Source: Phycisphaerales bacterium (GTDB taxonomy: Bacteria; Planctomycetota; Phycisphaerae; Phycisphaerales; UBA1924). From it: a stretch of DNA of 6,135 nucleotides. The stretch spans positions 1 to 6,135 of the forward strand of contig JAJDDL010000057.1 of the NCBI GenBank assembly GCA_029260335.1, read 5' to 3'. The position numbers and the translations under genes were made by a program. Positions 6,005-6,135 of the stretch are shown one piece after another. Position 1 is the stretch's first letter, and each line of letters opens with the position of its first letter. Below the pieces are notes generated by a model. That model worked only from the letters and a program-made list of their open reading frames with translations, was not told the DNA's origin and did not search any database.

Positions 6005-6135
6005 GCCCAAATGATGAGTGCCAAGCGTGCCATGGCCCCTGCTCTGAGCGGCTATGCCAAGCTCTCGAGATCCCAAAGAGAGGCCCTTGCGCAAGCCTGG
6101 GCTCTTCCTCAGCAAGTACTACATCATGCCAACCC
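6005..6135. other. Gene-free right end
   Basis: No coding sequence is supported in these 131 bp. They hold the 31-bp repeat (copy B, 6027-6057) and a perfect 10-bp palindrome CTTGCGCAAG (6086-6095) with partial extension by AGG (6081-6083) and CCT (6096-6098). An ATG at 6126 could begin a gene running off the window, but only three codons are visible, so no call is made. Confidence 0.5.
6027..6057 (-). repeat. 31-bp hairpin repeat, copy B
   Basis: The reverse complement of these bases matches 450-480 at 28 of 31 positions. On the plus strand CATGGCC (6031-6037) faces GGCTATG (6050-6056); in RNA from this strand all seven positions pair if the one G-U (6034 with 6053) is counted. An inner GCT/AGC stem (6041-6043, 6047-6049) sits in the loop. 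The copy begins 22 bp past the stop of the YfiT-like gene, with the same orientation relative to that gene as copy A has to pyrB. No T run follows. Confidence 0.75.

Noticed and set aside
5462..6115. 217-codon minus-strand open frame opposite the YfiT-like gene
   Set aside because: The plus strand carries an unmistakable family match over the same bases. The shared I-A-A-Q-S-R-G-H peptide with a frame near 386-796 comes from the 31-bp DNA repeat, not from protein homology.
1..6135. A new defence, CRISPR, toxin-antitoxin or transposase system
   Set aside because: No spaced direct repeats, nuclease, helicase, reverse transcriptase or transposase motifs were seen on either strand; all five genes fit known families.

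Overview
GC-rich bacterial chromosome fragment carrying five protein-coding genes and three short structured or repeated DNA elements. The gene mix points to the phylum Planctomycetota, possibly a marine Phycisphaerae-like lineage: an arylsulfatase-family gene, a secreted DG-repeat propeller protein, a large secreted serine hydrolase with a sorting-protein-like tail, mostly weak Shine-Dalgarno signals, and GC-rich palindromic repeats. This is inference from style; no marker gene settles the taxonomy.

Layout. 1-354 (+) is the C-terminal end of a sulfatase cut by the window edge. 355-496 is a convergent gap holding a 31-bp hairpin-forming repeat (copy A, 450-480). 497-1471 (-) is pyrB, aspartate carbamoyltransferase, with a perfect GC palindrome read through in frame near its N-terminus. 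A 75-bp divergent gap separates it from 1547-2974 (+), a secreted eight-repeat FG-GAP/VCBS-PQQ-like propeller protein. The gap 2975-3147 holds a 108-bp element bounded by perfect 12-bp inverted repeats with a nested 10-bp stem. 3148-5403 (+) is a 751-residue secreted S12-type serine hydrolase with an extra C-terminal LolA/LolB-like domain. 5486-6004 (+) is a 172-residue YfiT/DinB-fold putative metal-dependent enzyme. 6005-6135 has no gene but holds copy B of the 31-bp repeat, on the opposite strand.

The genes do not form an obvious pathway. The sulfatase, propeller protein and serine hydrolase are predicted exported proteins (the sulfatase by family only, since its N-terminus is missing). PyrB is cytoplasmic pyrimidine synthesis, and the YfiT-like protein is probably cytoplasmic detoxification or thiol chemistry. 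I see no defence system, CRISPR array, tRNA, rRNA or transposase. The most interesting material is the non-coding structure: the 108-bp element between the propeller and hydrolase genes, and the 31-bp repeat that lies 16-22 bp past the stops of pyrB and the YfiT-like gene in the same relative orientation.
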